The translations under genes were made by a program, and so were the position numbers. Shown here one piece after another: positions 50,701 to 58,928 of a stretch of DNA of 64,000 nucleotides (positions within the stretch are counted from its first letter, which is position 1; each line of letters starts with the position of its first letter). Source of the stretch: CAZYJR01 sp964647905 (GTDB lineage: Bacteria > Desulfobacterota > DSM-4660 > Desulfatiglandales > HGW-15); the NCBI GenBank assembly GCA_964647905.1, contig CAZYJR010000003.1, positions 124,001 through 188,000 on the forward strand, given 5' to 3'. Below the pieces are notes generated by a model, which saw only the letters and a list, made by a program, of their open reading frames with translations, made no database searches and had not been told where the DNA came from.

Positions 50701-52807
50701 CGCTTCCGTCAAGAAAGCCGGGAGCAGGCGCATCCACCTGTATGGAGAAGTTGACGATGGTAAGCGTCAGCTCCGCGGGAGCGGTCAAGGCCCCTGAGGT
50801 GACATTGACCCCCGTGGTGGCCGGAGGATTGGCTACGGTACCCCGTTTGGTTGTCACCGTCGTGGTCGCCACGCCGCCTTCCGCCGTGGCGGTCGCGCTG
50901 TCCAGGGCCGCGTACGTCTCGTCGGTCAACGCGAAATTCACCACGGTCGTGTCGTCCGAGGTCACCAGATTATCGTTGGCATCAAGGATCCTCACGGTCA
51001 GGACCGCTGTCCCCTTCTGGTCGCTGGCCAGGGTGGTCTTGTCCGCCTCCAGCTCCATCTTGGCGGGTGCCCCTGGCACCAGGGTGATTGTTGCCGAGTC
51101 GCTTTCCGCTCCTATTGTGGCTGTAACCTCCTCATCACCTGCCGCTGTGGACGAGGTGTAGGTGGCAACAGCGTTACCGCCTGCTGTCACTGCAGTAGCA
51201 TCCACCGTACCTGTCCCCTGCGTGACCGAGAAGGCCACCTGGACCCCGTCCACGGCATCGGCCCCGTTTGTCTTGACCGCTGCGGTGATCGTGGATGTAG
51301 AAACCCCGTCGGCGGTAATGGATGCCGGAGCTGCGGTAACGGTGATCGTCCCCTCGAAGGGGTTCACTGTCACTTCACTTGTCGCCGAATCCACTCCGCC
51401 CTTGGTCGCCTTGACGGTGACCGTTCCGGGCTTGAGGCCGTTCAACTGCCCCGCCGTCGTCGCATCAAAGGCCCCGGCGCCAGCCGGATCGGACTGTGCA
51501 GTCCAGGTCACGCTGTCCGTGATATCCTGCTCGAAATCATCGTCGTAGGTACCGGTGGCGGTGAAGGCCAGCCCTTGCCCCACATTGATCGAGTCCCCGG
51601 CAGCGGCGATCTCGATGCTTACGAGCTGCCGAGGGACAGTGGTAACGTCCACGGTGGCCTGGGGAAGAGCTCCGGCGTCGGCGGTGCAGGTTATGGTCCC
51701 GCCAGCGGCGTCGATCTTGGAGACCACATGGCTGGTCGCGACACCGGCAACAGCGTCCACCGACGTTTCCCCGGTCTTGATTTCTCCATAGGTCGCATCG
51801 GTAGTGCCGAATGTCACCGTCTGGGTGGAATCCGCACCGGTGGTTACCGTGTTTCCGTATTGGTCCTGAATGGTCGCGGTGAGCAAGGCTTCTTCCTGCG
51901 CCGAGCTTGAAATCTGGGCAGGTTCGGCCAAAAGCTGAATCTGGGTTGCCGCACCATGGGTAAATGCCACATCCTGGGTGGAACTAACATCGTAGCCGGT
52001 GTTCTCGGTGTCGGACAGGGATATATCCACTGTCCCCGGCGTCGTACGGGTCAGATGGACCTTGGCTTCCCCATTGGTCAAGGTTATGGGCTGGTCCTCG
52101 GTGATATCAGCACCGTCCGCCACCACTGTCACTTGGGTACCGCTCACAGTACTCGCGACGATCCCGTCCGCATCCTGAAGCTGAATAGTTGCCTCAGCGG
52201 CGGCATCCACCGTTGTATCCGCCGGATCCAAGATTACAAACTTGGCGGGATCACCGTGAGGCACGATGCTCACAGCGGCGTCGGTGACCTGATCGGTATA
52301 GCCCGGGGCGGTTTCCGCAACAAACCCGTTCACGTTGCTCGAACCTATCGCGGCATCGTCCCTAACGGTGAACTGAAGTGTTACCAGCACTGCCGGAAGT
52401 GATACATCCGAACCCGGCCAAGCACCAGAAAAGCTGGTCCATTTCAGCCCTAATTTCTTATCCGTGGAGGCATCGCCGTCATCATTTCCCGTATCATCGA
52501 TTGCATTATCCGGCTTTAGTTTGATGTCCCCTTTATCAAGGAAATCCTTGTACCCGTCGTAGGTCAGCGCGGTTGAATCAAAGTGCACCTGCATATCGAG
52601 CCCGCCCAGCTCATTATCACCGTCGCTAACGTCATAATAAACAGTCACTTCGAAGCTTGATCCTACCTTTAAAGTATCAGCACTTGGGGTAAGCGTTACA
52701 ATTTGCGACTGAGCAAACGCAACACCAGCCATTGAAAAACCAAGGACGAAGACACTTACAATTGCAGGCACTAAAGTCCTCAACAAAGCTATTTCTAATT
52801 TCTTCAT
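47750..52807 (-). CDS. Giant surface protein: cohesin-like domain, Ig repeats, GCFIST anchor
   Basis: A 1685-residue exported protein. A signal peptide ends near residue 32. Residues 33-185 read as a cohesin: VTLTPSADTLKVGSSFEV, then LGGLDMQVHFDSTALTY and a VLVTLQFTVRDDAAIG strand. About ten Ig-like Big-type domains follow, as in invasins and filamentous surface proteins, then a CnaB-like domain (GVTVTATHD), another beta domain and a C-terminal signal: GCFIST, a Gly/Ser linker, a 16-residue hydrophobic helix and PRRGRVG. That end resembles the CFI-box and related sorting signals of Gram-negative surface proteins. It could be the anchored scaffold to which dockerin proteins bind. GGAG precedes the ATG. 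Confidence 0.75.
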   Translation of the reverse strand: MKKLEIALLRTLVPAIVSVFVLGFSMAGVAFAQSQIVTLTPSADTLKVGSSFEVTVYYDVSDGDNELGGLDMQVHFDSTALTYDGYKDFLDKGDIKLKPDNAIDDTGNDDGDASTDKKLGLKWTSFSGAWPGSDVSLPAVLVTLQFTVRDDAAIGSSNVNGFVAETAPGYTDQVTDAAVSIVPHGDPAKFVILDPADTTVDAAAEATIQLQDADGIVASTVSGTQVTVVADGADITEDQPITLTNGEAKVHLTRTTPGTVDISLSDTENTGYDVSSTQDVAFTHGAATQIQLLAEPAQISSSAQEEALLTATIQDQYGNTVTTGADSTQTVTFGTTDATYGEIKTGETSVDAVAGVATSHVVSKIDAAGGTITCTADAGALPQATVDVTTVPRQLVSIEIAAAGDSINVGQGLAFTATGTYDDDFEQDITDSVTWTAQSDPAGAGAFDATTAGQLNGLKPGTVTVKATKGGVDSATSEVTVNPFEGTITVTAAPASITADGVSTSTITAAVKTNGADAVDGVQVAFSVTQGTGTVDATAVTAGGNAVATYTSSTAAGDEEVTATIGAESDSATITLVPGAPAKMELEADKTTLASDQKGTAVLTVRILDANDNLVTSDDTTVVNFALTDETYAALDSATATAEGGVATTTVTTKRGTVANPPATTGVNVTSGALTAPAELTLTIVNFSIQVDAPAPGFLDGSGVHLVTSDSTPSTATFSGVGGTPGKYRWELASVGAIDSETADTVNYTAPETIEGDAAKDTLTLFDADDPDNLRDTIDINIYNPMSITWPTTEIGVAIGDLSYGATASGGSGASKFQSSAAGVATVNADTGAITPVAAGTFTVQVRDENYGDFAVANGFSAESSTIEIVNAIVIGGTPANDSMESGKTNTFTATGGKDDGEVVWEASAGTIDQDGVFTAPTVQEGSVDVTVTAYDKTYGKDHATPVKTEYTFKVYAGLDEVLEKPAGYEDGKPSTYPLLVLGKSTTLKALDDTRAYKWVAADWNGNDVVTQDTGAATFDLNPDDLFAAAGAGVYTVTVTDKNNPGLTAGTVKVRVPMKLVAAKFAGAAVQDAGTYKTDVDNGDTYTVTGGPAGDVYNFFAVDLDGKAVDFGQFQDTLPDDNSNTFTFGEITEVETFRVEVDLDSASQDADVQRLVDAELNVVRSGLFRVVPVKQWSGEVVEADGVTPISGVTVTATHDVAKTDTTDANGEFSIALEDTGVTYKFYVEKDGYVSRIVTGDQIEAGVVVLEALGAGGTIKGTVTLSDDHPAPYASGTVRVKAKTAAGDYVQNAEGEDIEALADPATGQFSFPVPAGFAGDGPFTLEYRKKGYIFNADAGEGVRANVALGDTNADATLNPVTLITVSGTPKDIDADGVYDEVLVKITARAGLTPLRFDGTATEIKVLDEEGTDLASELHVFASEGANTWSFTHDGYENFSITVQADVSVSEDRDVEAGYKATREWTYVKSATAPVEQTMNNPNSGGVVAFGSALRSGVTTTVNLPPGGLLGEIVSTVTVEFEEADPAGAGAAGITGSDMVELDVLDEDGEKVDNENLSRIEITIKFDPSVVTDGSLENGTYVIYHADTMADLAAGNASQIPRSQIILPVDYANGYVTFWVDELSAFGVGAAPGVTPTAEGDDDSGCFISTLTGSSDSGDKNGFLWLGLLLLVLVGGALMLPRRGRVG

Positions 52808-52882
52808 CCGACCGCTCCTCTCCTAAAACATAGTGTCATGAACTAAGAACCTTTGGTTTCATATTGGCAAATATTTTATCAG

Positions 52883-53240
52883 TTAGTCCTCTAATGACTT
52901 TACATAATTTTCGATCTCTGAGGCATTTTTTGTAGCGTTGTTTCCTATTGCACCATCAGCCCATTCGGCTCCTTGGAAAGATGGGAAATCAAGCAAATAT
53001 CGAACAATCAAAACACCATCACTAAGTGCACCAGCCTCAGCGTTTCCGTCTACGTCCACGGCGAGGTTATCCACACCACCTGAAATGTATTGCTCAATTT
53101 CCGAAGCGTTTCTTGCAGCGTTGTTTCCTATTGCACCATCAGCCCATGCGGCTCCTTGGAAAGACGGGAAATCAAGCAAATATCGAACAATCAAAACACC
53201 ATCACTAAGTGCACCAACCTCACCGTTTCCGTCTACGTCC
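52883..53240 (-). repeat. Tandem duplication encoding two dockerin-like modules
   Basis: Two direct DNA repeats of about 190 bases encode two nearly identical modules at the C-terminus of the 52883-54271 protein (DVDGNGEVGALSDGVL and DVDGNAEAGALSDGVL). The long stretch coding for GVLIVRYLLDFPSFQGA is almost identical at base level, so the duplication is recent or kept uniform by conversion. Confidence 0.9.
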
Positions 53241-54271
53241 AGGTTGAAGGTCTTCACCACTGTTATTGTTCCGCTGGTATACTCAGCGGCGTCATCCTTG
53301 GAGGTGGCTTTTACCTTGAAGCTGCCTTCCTCGTCTCCCTCCACTTCGGCGCTGGCCACACCCTGCGAGTCTCCCACGAAAGAGGCCACACCCGCGGGAG
53401 CGGCGTTGATTATCGACCAGTCGAAGGTTTCACTTTCTCCGGCACCGAGAATGGTGAAGGTCCGGGTTGCGCCTACCTCCAGTGTCACATCATCGGCCGG
53501 TTGCATGGACTTTCCGGCGATCAGCTCAAAGCTCAGTGTCTTGACGGAGCTGATGTTCCCGGCCTCATCCTCAAACCAGTAATATATGTTCTTGTCGCCT
53601 TCGCCTTCCGAGACCTCGTGCTGGAGCGTGGCTGCGAAGTCCTTGGCGGAGCTCGGTCTTGTCGAGGTGTTGCTCAGATAGACCTTTCCCCCCTCGTCTT
53701 GTGCGAATGAGGCCGTAAGCTTCAAGGTCACGGGATTGACCGAGGAGGTAGTGGAAGTTTGTCCGTCCACCTCGGTGTCGAGCCTTACGGTCCCTGTGGG
53801 AGGGACATTGTCGAAGTTGAAAGGGCCGACCACCGTGTCATCACTCAGCTCAGCCCCCTGACCCCCGACAATATAGGCTGTTTTTACGTGGACGTACCAA
53901 TGCGTATCGTAATTATCCGAGGCGAAAAAGTCTTTGGAGATCTCCAGAAAAGGGTTGTCCAACTCCGCACTCACCTCGTCGTCCGCACCCTCGGAGTCGA
54001 ACTCTGCCTCATCGAGGGAGGCGTCGGAATTATTCAATAGGTAGATGTACTTGACCAGCACATCCCCCTGATCCATGGTAGGCTTGTCCCACTCAATCTT
54101 CAGATTCTCGCTGGGGCCTTGCTTCGGATCCACTCCGGTGGAGACGCTCGAGCGGACATCCAAGTCCTCAATCTCGTATTTGGCCCAAGCCGTGTTGAAC
54201 AACAAGAACAAGGCACACAGTGCCACGATCACTATACTTCCCTTTTTTGTAAACGAGCCAGTCATATTCAA
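52883..54271 (-). CDS. Secreted protein with tandem dockerin-like modules
   Basis: A 462-residue exported protein. A signal peptide ends near residue 30 (NTAWA). Two or three beta-sandwich domains follow, with a CalX/Ig-like segment (DNVPPTGTVRLD) and a Big-like domain. Residues 345-460 are two copies of a calcium-loop module (DVDGNGEVGALSDGVL, then AIGNNA and a final helix), the type seen in many cyanobacterial and deltaproteobacterial extracellular proteins and related to dockerin EF-hands. The C-terminal DNA is richer in A and T than the neighbours. It lies 75 bases before the giant cohesin-like gene and may share its transcript. Confidence 0.78.
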   Translation of the reverse strand: MNMTGSFTKKGSIVIVALCALFLLFNTAWAKYEIEDLDVRSSVSTGVDPKQGPSENLKIEWDKPTMDQGDVLVKYIYLLNNSDASLDEAEFDSEGADDEVSAELDNPFLEISKDFFASDNYDTHWYVHVKTAYIVGGQGAELSDDTVVGPFNFDNVPPTGTVRLDTEVDGQTSTTSSVNPVTLKLTASFAQDEGGKVYLSNTSTRPSSAKDFAATLQHEVSEGEGDKNIYYWFEDEAGNISSVKTLSFELIAGKSMQPADDVTLEVGATRTFTILGAGESETFDWSIINAAPAGVASFVGDSQGVASAEVEGDEEGSFKVKATSKDDAAEYTSGTITVVKTFNLDVDGNGEVGALSDGVLIVRYLLDFPSFQGAAWADGAIGNNAARNASEIEQYISGGVDNLAVDVDGNAEAGALSDGVLIVRYLLDFPSFQGAEWADGAIGNNATKNASEIENYVKSLED

Positions 54272-54336
54272 CCCCCTGAGAAACTGGAACGGTGGCCTCT
54301 TATTATCGGGTGAATCGCTTCCTTTGCCGTTTGAAA

Positions 54337-54364
54337 GCCGCCCGGCAGGATCCTGCCGGGCGGC
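54337..54364 (-). terminator. Palindromic terminator after the cohesin/CnaB gene
   Basis: A perfect 28-base palindrome, CCGCCCGGCAG arms around GATC, 10 bases past the stop at 54375, followed on the minus strand by TTTC. It probably ends the 58700-54375 operon. Confidence 0.7.
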
Positions 54365-54374
54365 CGCTTAGCGT

Positions 54375-57300
54375 TTAGTTCGGATCCAAGGTGATATCAA
54401 CGCCCGCAGCTCCCGCGTTCACCTCGTCAGCGTTCCCAATGCCCGCGACTCCGTCGTACCACACGAGCCCGTATCCGGGACTGAATGCGCCGACATTGTA
54501 AGTCCCGCTGCTTACGTTCTCAAAAGTGTAAGTGTAAGTCCCGTCCCCCTCACCTGCGGCCACCACGTCGGCCACGCACTTTTGGTCGTCGCTCCTCAGG
54601 AGATAGACCGCTACCAGAGCGCCCGTTGCATTGTCACTCAGGGTCACCGTCCCCTTGATTTCCTGCACCGGGATGGTGATGACCTTGTCTGTGATTGAAC
54701 TACTGAGATCCAACGGATCCTCGACATAGCCCGGCCTACCCCGGCCCGGAATGACCACCAGCTTGTAGTCGCTTGAGGCCACCACTCCAGTGAAGGAGAA
54801 TCCTCCGTCCTGACCGGTGGTGGTCGAGGCGTGGTACTTCTTATCAGCCGAATGAATCACGACCTTGGCACCAGCAACGGGATCCCCGTCCTGGCCGAGC
54901 TCCACTTCCCCGCTGAAGCTCACCGGCTCATCGGGGGCGTCCATTGGTACTTCCAAGGCGTCCTCAGGTGCCGCCACCTGGGTGTACTGCCTCGGATATC
55001 CCTTCTTGTAGAAGAAGAGGCCATATGTCTTGCCATTGCTCAGGCCGGGAATAGTGAATTCGCCGTTCCCGTCCGTGGTTGCATAGCGGGTCGCTTCTCC
55101 TACTCTTGTAGCGCTCACATGGACCCCGGGGAGCCCGTCAGTCTTGTGCTCAAGCACGGTCCCCGAGATGCTGGCCCCCTTGGTCATTTCGATGCGGTAA
55201 TCGCTGACATCATACTGCACCGAGACATTGGGGGTTCTTACGGGGCGGTAGTCTTTGTGCTCCGCAAACACCGTGTAGATCCCCGTTGGGAGATCGGCCA
55301 GGGAGAAGGTCCCATCGCTCTTCGTACGGGCGGGGACACCCTGGAGCTTGCCGGCCCTGTCCTTGAGGTACACCCAGGCATCCTGGATGGGATCCTGGCT
55401 GTCCTTATCGATTACCTTCCCGGCAAAGGTCCAGCCGGTCTGGATGACGAAGTTCAGGATCGCTCCCTCCTCAGACGGGGTGGCCGTCTTGGTCTGCGGC
55501 GGATACGGAGCACCCGGGAATATGGTGACCTCGTGTTCGTCGCCACAGCTGAGCCCGGATAGCTCGTACTCGCCGTTTTCGTCGGTCACGCCGAGTGCGT
55601 TTCCATTGGGGCCTTCGGCCCATACCATGATGCCCTCGACCGGATCGCCGTCTTGGGTCTTGAATGAGATCCTTCCTTGGATCAGGCAGTTCGCCTCATC
55701 CAGGAAGATATCAATCCCCTGGACATCCTGTCCTGCCACTTCGACCGTAGCGGCCTGGGACTCGACCTGCGTGGATTCCTCAGCCGTCTTGTAGTAAAAG
55801 GTCTTTCCGTTTCGCTTCAAGGCGAATACCAGGTACGATCCGTCCGGCAGGTTCAGGGTATAGTTGCCATCCTGATCCGTGTAAGCCGCCTGTGTCGCAT
55901 AAGTGTCCTCGTCGAATGCGAACACCGGAACTGAGGCCGCCCCGTCTCCGCCCAGTGTGACAGTGCCGGAGACGGCTTGGACGCCGGCGTCAAAGGCGAA
56001 ATCGATCCCGCCGGTTTCCTGGCCTTCGGATACAGCCTGCTTATCCGCCTTGCTGATATCGGTCTTGCCGTCATAGTAGGTCACAGGGATCCCGTCGCCA
56101 ACCGCCGAGACGATGTAGTCGGTTGCCACCAGGAGGTTTTCGAACTTGTAGTCCCCGCTGCCGGTCCTGGTCAACAACTTCTCCAAACCCGCGCTCGAGG
56201 ACACGATATGGAGCATGACGCGCTGCCCGTCGCTCAGGCCGGAGACTGTCCCCGAGAGTGAGCCGAGCGCCAAGTCCCAATCCTTGTCTCCTGTGAATGC
56301 ATCAGACTCCTGGTTCCCATAGACCGCTGTGACGGTGTATTCCTTGCTCGGGTCAAGCGGCGTGGTGACGAAGTTCCCGTTGGCATCCACGGGATAGGTC
56401 CCAACGAGGAGGTCCCCCAAAGTGACCCTGGCCTTGACGCCCTTTATCACATCCCCGTTCACCGTGATTTTCCCGCTGATCGGGCTGTAAGCGGCAAGGG
56501 TGATGGTGCCCCGGTCCACATTCCCGTCCGATACCGTAAACACATCGCCTTCGTAACGGTGCTGGTACCCGGCCTTGCCCGAGAGGATGACCAGCTTGTA
56601 CTCGCCGTTGGGCTTGTTGGTAAAGCTGACCGTCCCTCCCGACACAGTGGCCTCGCCATCGGTCACGAAGGAGTCGCCCAGCTTCTTCCTGAGCCTGACC
56701 GTTGCTCCGTCCGCATTTTCGCCCCCCTGGTACTGGACCTGAGCGGATATCTGGTACCCGCCGCCGAGTGTGATCCGTCCAGCCACCAGCTCCACAGAGT
56801 AGCTCTGGGCAGTGGTCGGGTCGGCGTCCGGGGCCAGGCCCACGGCCACAGGGAGGCTGGTGGGCTCTTTGTAGCCTGCAGCCTCGGCCGTCTCCGGGCC
56901 TATTATGGTCTGCTGCACGTTTATGGGGTAGGCCCCGTATCCCGCCCCCGGCTTGGCCCGGAAGCGCGCCTTGAAAGGCACCACGTCGGACGTGTCGCTT
57001 ACCAGGAATTCGGCCCCGGCCGAGGCGATCAGGACCCGGCCCTCGCCTTCGGGGTTGTTGGCGATAAAGATCAGTCCGTTGGTGATAGTGTCGGTCGAGG
57101 GTGTCACTCCGGATTCATAATCGTCGCCGTCATAAAGGCTCTTATCCCCCTGGACCAGTTCCACGAATTCGAATACATCCTGGTCGAAGAGGAGAGTGAA
57201 TGTCAGGCCGTTGACATCATTGAACCCTCCCTTCAGGGTTACGGGAATGTCCACGGTCCGTGCGGCCTCGTCCCCGGTACTGTCGTCAATGGCCCCGGTT

Positions 57301-57407
57301 CCCACCACCAGCTGCTTGGCAGCGGCGGCCGGTGCCGGGGAAAACCCGATGATCCCTGCCAGTAGCAGGGCGAGGGAGATCCCAAAAATCCTTACCAGTC
57401 TATTCAT
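54375..57407 (-). CDS. Secreted protein: cohesin-like domain plus CnaB-like repeats
   Basis: A 1010-residue exported protein. A signal peptide ends near residue 29 (APAAAA). Residues 31-195 read as a cohesin: VDIPVTLKGGFNDVNG, LTFTLLFDQDVFEFVEL, a VLIASAGAEF strand, and ARFRAKPGAGYGAYPI near the end. The remainder is eight or more carboxypeptidase-regulatory/CnaB-like beta-sandwich repeats (GTVTLGGDG, GVHVSATRVG, GAKVVIHSAD). No C-terminal anchor is visible. AAGGAG is 7 bases before the ATG. It is the last gene of an operon with an STN protein and a mini-dockerin protein upstream, 29 bases after the former. It may act as an adaptor or secreted scaffold. Confidence 0.78.
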   Translation of the reverse strand: MNRLVRIFGISLALLLAGIIGFSPAPAAAAKQLVVGTGAIDDSTGDEAARTVDIPVTLKGGFNDVNGLTFTLLFDQDVFEFVELVQGDKSLYDGDDYESGVTPSTDTITNGLIFIANNPEGEGRVLIASAGAEFLVSDTSDVVPFKARFRAKPGAGYGAYPINVQQTIIGPETAEAAGYKEPTSLPVAVGLAPDADPTTAQSYSVELVAGRITLGGGYQISAQVQYQGGENADGATVRLRKKLGDSFVTDGEATVSGGTVSFTNKPNGEYKLVILSGKAGYQHRYEGDVFTVSDGNVDRGTITLAAYSPISGKITVNGDVIKGVKARVTLGDLLVGTYPVDANGNFVTTPLDPSKEYTVTAVYGNQESDAFTGDKDWDLALGSLSGTVSGLSDGQRVMLHIVSSSAGLEKLLTRTGSGDYKFENLLVATDYIVSAVGDGIPVTYYDGKTDISKADKQAVSEGQETGGIDFAFDAGVQAVSGTVTLGGDGAASVPVFAFDEDTYATQAAYTDQDGNYTLNLPDGSYLVFALKRNGKTFYYKTAEESTQVESQAATVEVAGQDVQGIDIFLDEANCLIQGRISFKTQDGDPVEGIMVWAEGPNGNALGVTDENGEYELSGLSCGDEHEVTIFPGAPYPPQTKTATPSEEGAILNFVIQTGWTFAGKVIDKDSQDPIQDAWVYLKDRAGKLQGVPARTKSDGTFSLADLPTGIYTVFAEHKDYRPVRTPNVSVQYDVSDYRIEMTKGASISGTVLEHKTDGLPGVHVSATRVGEATRYATTDGNGEFTIPGLSNGKTYGLFFYKKGYPRQYTQVAAPEDALEVPMDAPDEPVSFSGEVELGQDGDPVAGAKVVIHSADKKYHASTTTGQDGGFSFTGVVASSDYKLVVIPGRGRPGYVEDPLDLSSSITDKVITIPVQEIKGTVTLSDNATGALVAVYLLRSDDQKCVADVVAAGEGDGTYTYTFENVSSGTYNVGAFSPGYGLVWYDGVAGIGNADEVNAGAAGVDITLDPN

Positions 57408-57436
57408 GACAAAGCTCCTTATGGTTTAGGAAGACT

Positions 57437-58222
57437 CTATTTCCCACTGGATGATTGCTGGTGAAAAAGCTCTATTCTGCGCAGGGACTCCATCTTGTTG
57501 CGGTTCCTGTGCTGGAGCTCCTGGAACTCGGCTATCTTTTCCATGAGTACGAGCTCCAGGGCCTCTTCTTGGTCAGGGTCCACGGTCTCGGCGATCTTGG
57601 CCTTCAGGTCCTCTATCTCACTGTAGGCCTTTCGCTCTTCGAACTCGAGGCGTGCGGCCATGCCGGCTGCATCGCTCGCACCAGCATGCTGACCGGTCTC
57701 CAGGCCCGGTTGCCGGGTGTAGGACCTGGGAAGCAAAGATCCGGATGCTTCCGGGTCACCGGCCGGTGCGCCCCTTTCACTCGCCCCCTGTGCCTTAGAT
57801 TGCGCAGTGGGGGTTGGGGAAGGCGGAGGAGCCACGGCCACCACCGGCCCCTTGAACACGCCCTGGGGGTAGACCTTTACCGAGGAAAGCGCGATGGAGC
57901 CGTCTTGGGTCTCATAAGTCATGGCATGGCTGAAGCGCCTCAAGAGTCTCTTTAGGGCCGCTTCAAGGGGCTGGTGCTCGACCCTGGCCGTGACCCGCTC
58001 GCCCTGGAGGTCCTCGGATACGAAGATCTCAAGGCCGGTCATCTCCGCTACGGTCCTTAGGACCGAGTGGAGCGGGACCTCGGTGGCATCCACCGAAAGC
58101 CGTCCGTCCGAGTAGCTCACCCGGGCCTGGTTCTGCGAGAAGGCCTGGGGGGGCTCGGCAAGGATGGAGAGCGCAACGAGCCCTGCGAATAGAGCCCTTC
58201 TAAGTAGTAATTGGCTGCCCAT
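57437..58222 (-). CDS. STN-domain periplasmic protein
   Basis: A 261-residue exported protein. A signal peptide ends near residue 30 (QAFSQ). Residues 35-115 form an STN domain, the short N-terminal domain of secretins and TonB receptors (VDATEVPLHSVLRTVAEMTG). A Pro/Ser-rich linker and a C-terminal coiled coil (FEERKAYSEIEDLKAKI) follow. No secretin pore or receptor barrel is attached, so it is a stand-alone STN protein that might bind a secretin or pilus machine. It is encoded between a mini-dockerin protein and a cohesin-like protein. The ribosome site is weak. Confidence 0.75.
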   Translation of the reverse strand: MGSQLLLRRALFAGLVALSILAEPPQAFSQNQARVSYSDGRLSVDATEVPLHSVLRTVAEMTGLEIFVSEDLQGERVTARVEHQPLEAALKRLLRRFSHAMTYETQDGSIALSSVKVYPQGVFKGPVVAVAPPPSPTPTAQSKAQGASERGAPAGDPEASGSLLPRSYTRQPGLETGQHAGASDAAGMAARLEFEERKAYSEIEDLKAKIAETVDPDQEEALELVLMEKIAEFQELQHRNRNKMESLRRIELFHQQSSSGK

Positions 58223-58283
58223 ATGTCATCTACTAAAGAATTGTCACTGCGGGGCAAAAGTCATGCCCCTAGGGTTCCGGCGT

Positions 58284-58700
58284 TTAGGCAGCAACGTTTC
58301 TAGGTGGGGGTGTGGACAAATCCAGTATTATGTTGTTGGGAAGAAAAGCCTTCGGAGGCCCGAGCCGGTGGCCCGGGTTCGGTGTCGGGGCTGTTGATGA
58401 CGATGACAAGGCGAGAACGGTTGAGTAAACGGGCACGGCCTTCTTTTCGCCGTCCGTGGTAAAGGATTTCTCTTCCGCCACGGTCTTGAAGGCATCCAGT
58501 GCCTTCTTCATCTCAACGCTGAACTTAGGGCCGGTGGGGCCGGCTTCTGCATCCGTGGAGTTTTGAAGCCCCCGAACGGCGAGAATGGCGTCGCTCAGCT
58601 CCACCCTTCCGTCCAGGTTTGCGTCGCCGTGTGGAAATCTCAGCGCCAGCAGGTGGAAGACAAAGACGACGCTGATTGTTATTACGGCCGTCTTCTTCAT
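58284..58700 (-). CDS. Small exported protein with dockerin-like loop
   Basis: A 138-residue protein. A hydrophobic N-terminal segment (residues 5-20) is either a signal peptide or an anchor. A single dockerin-like half motif follows at once (GDANLDGRVELSDAILAVRGL, residues 25-45), then a low-complexity Ser/Thr/Pro tail with no clear fold. It is the first gene of the operon with the STN protein (61 bases on) and the cohesin-like protein. It could tether or cap the cohesin-bearing protein at the membrane. Confidence 0.65.
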   Translation of the reverse strand: MKKTAVITISVVFVFHLLALRFPHGDANLDGRVELSDAILAVRGLQNSTDAEAGPTGPKFSVEMKKALDAFKTVAEEKSFTTDGEKKAVPVYSTVLALSSSSTAPTPNPGHRLGPPKAFLPNNIILDLSTPPPRNVAA

Positions 58701-58928
58701 TTACGCCAGCCCGCCTTCCGTTTGAGTGGAAACTAATGCGACAATTTCTCAGAGACCCGCTCGACCGCCTAGCTGTAACCTGTTGAGATTACGGAGGCGG
58801 GCTTCAAACTTTGGGTCTTTTGCGACTCCTTCAACTCTGATATAGGCACTGATACTACCCCTTGTGGTAAGGGGTGTCAACAAGAATCTTGCCGGTCCAC
58901 TCCCGCCTGCTTGGTCCGGAGGCCTGTC
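58701..58928 (-). other. Structured intergenic or leader region
   Basis: Between two minus-strand genes. Nested complementary arms fold the transcript into one long imperfect hairpin: 58753-58758 with 58813-58818, 58765-58770 with 58795-58800, and 58775-58778 with 58789-58792. It lies in the 5' leader of the mini-dockerin gene. It could be a regulatory RNA or the terminator of the gene upstream; it has no U tract and matches no riboswitch recognised by eye. Confidence 0.35.

Noticed and set aside
52883..53240. CRISPR-like repeat array
   Set aside because: Only two long repeats, both in frame inside a secreted protein gene.
58701..58928. Cyclic di-GMP riboswitch
   Set aside because: A CGCAAA piece and an AGCTAGG piece recall the class I motif, but the required upstream stem, tetraloop and spacing are absent.
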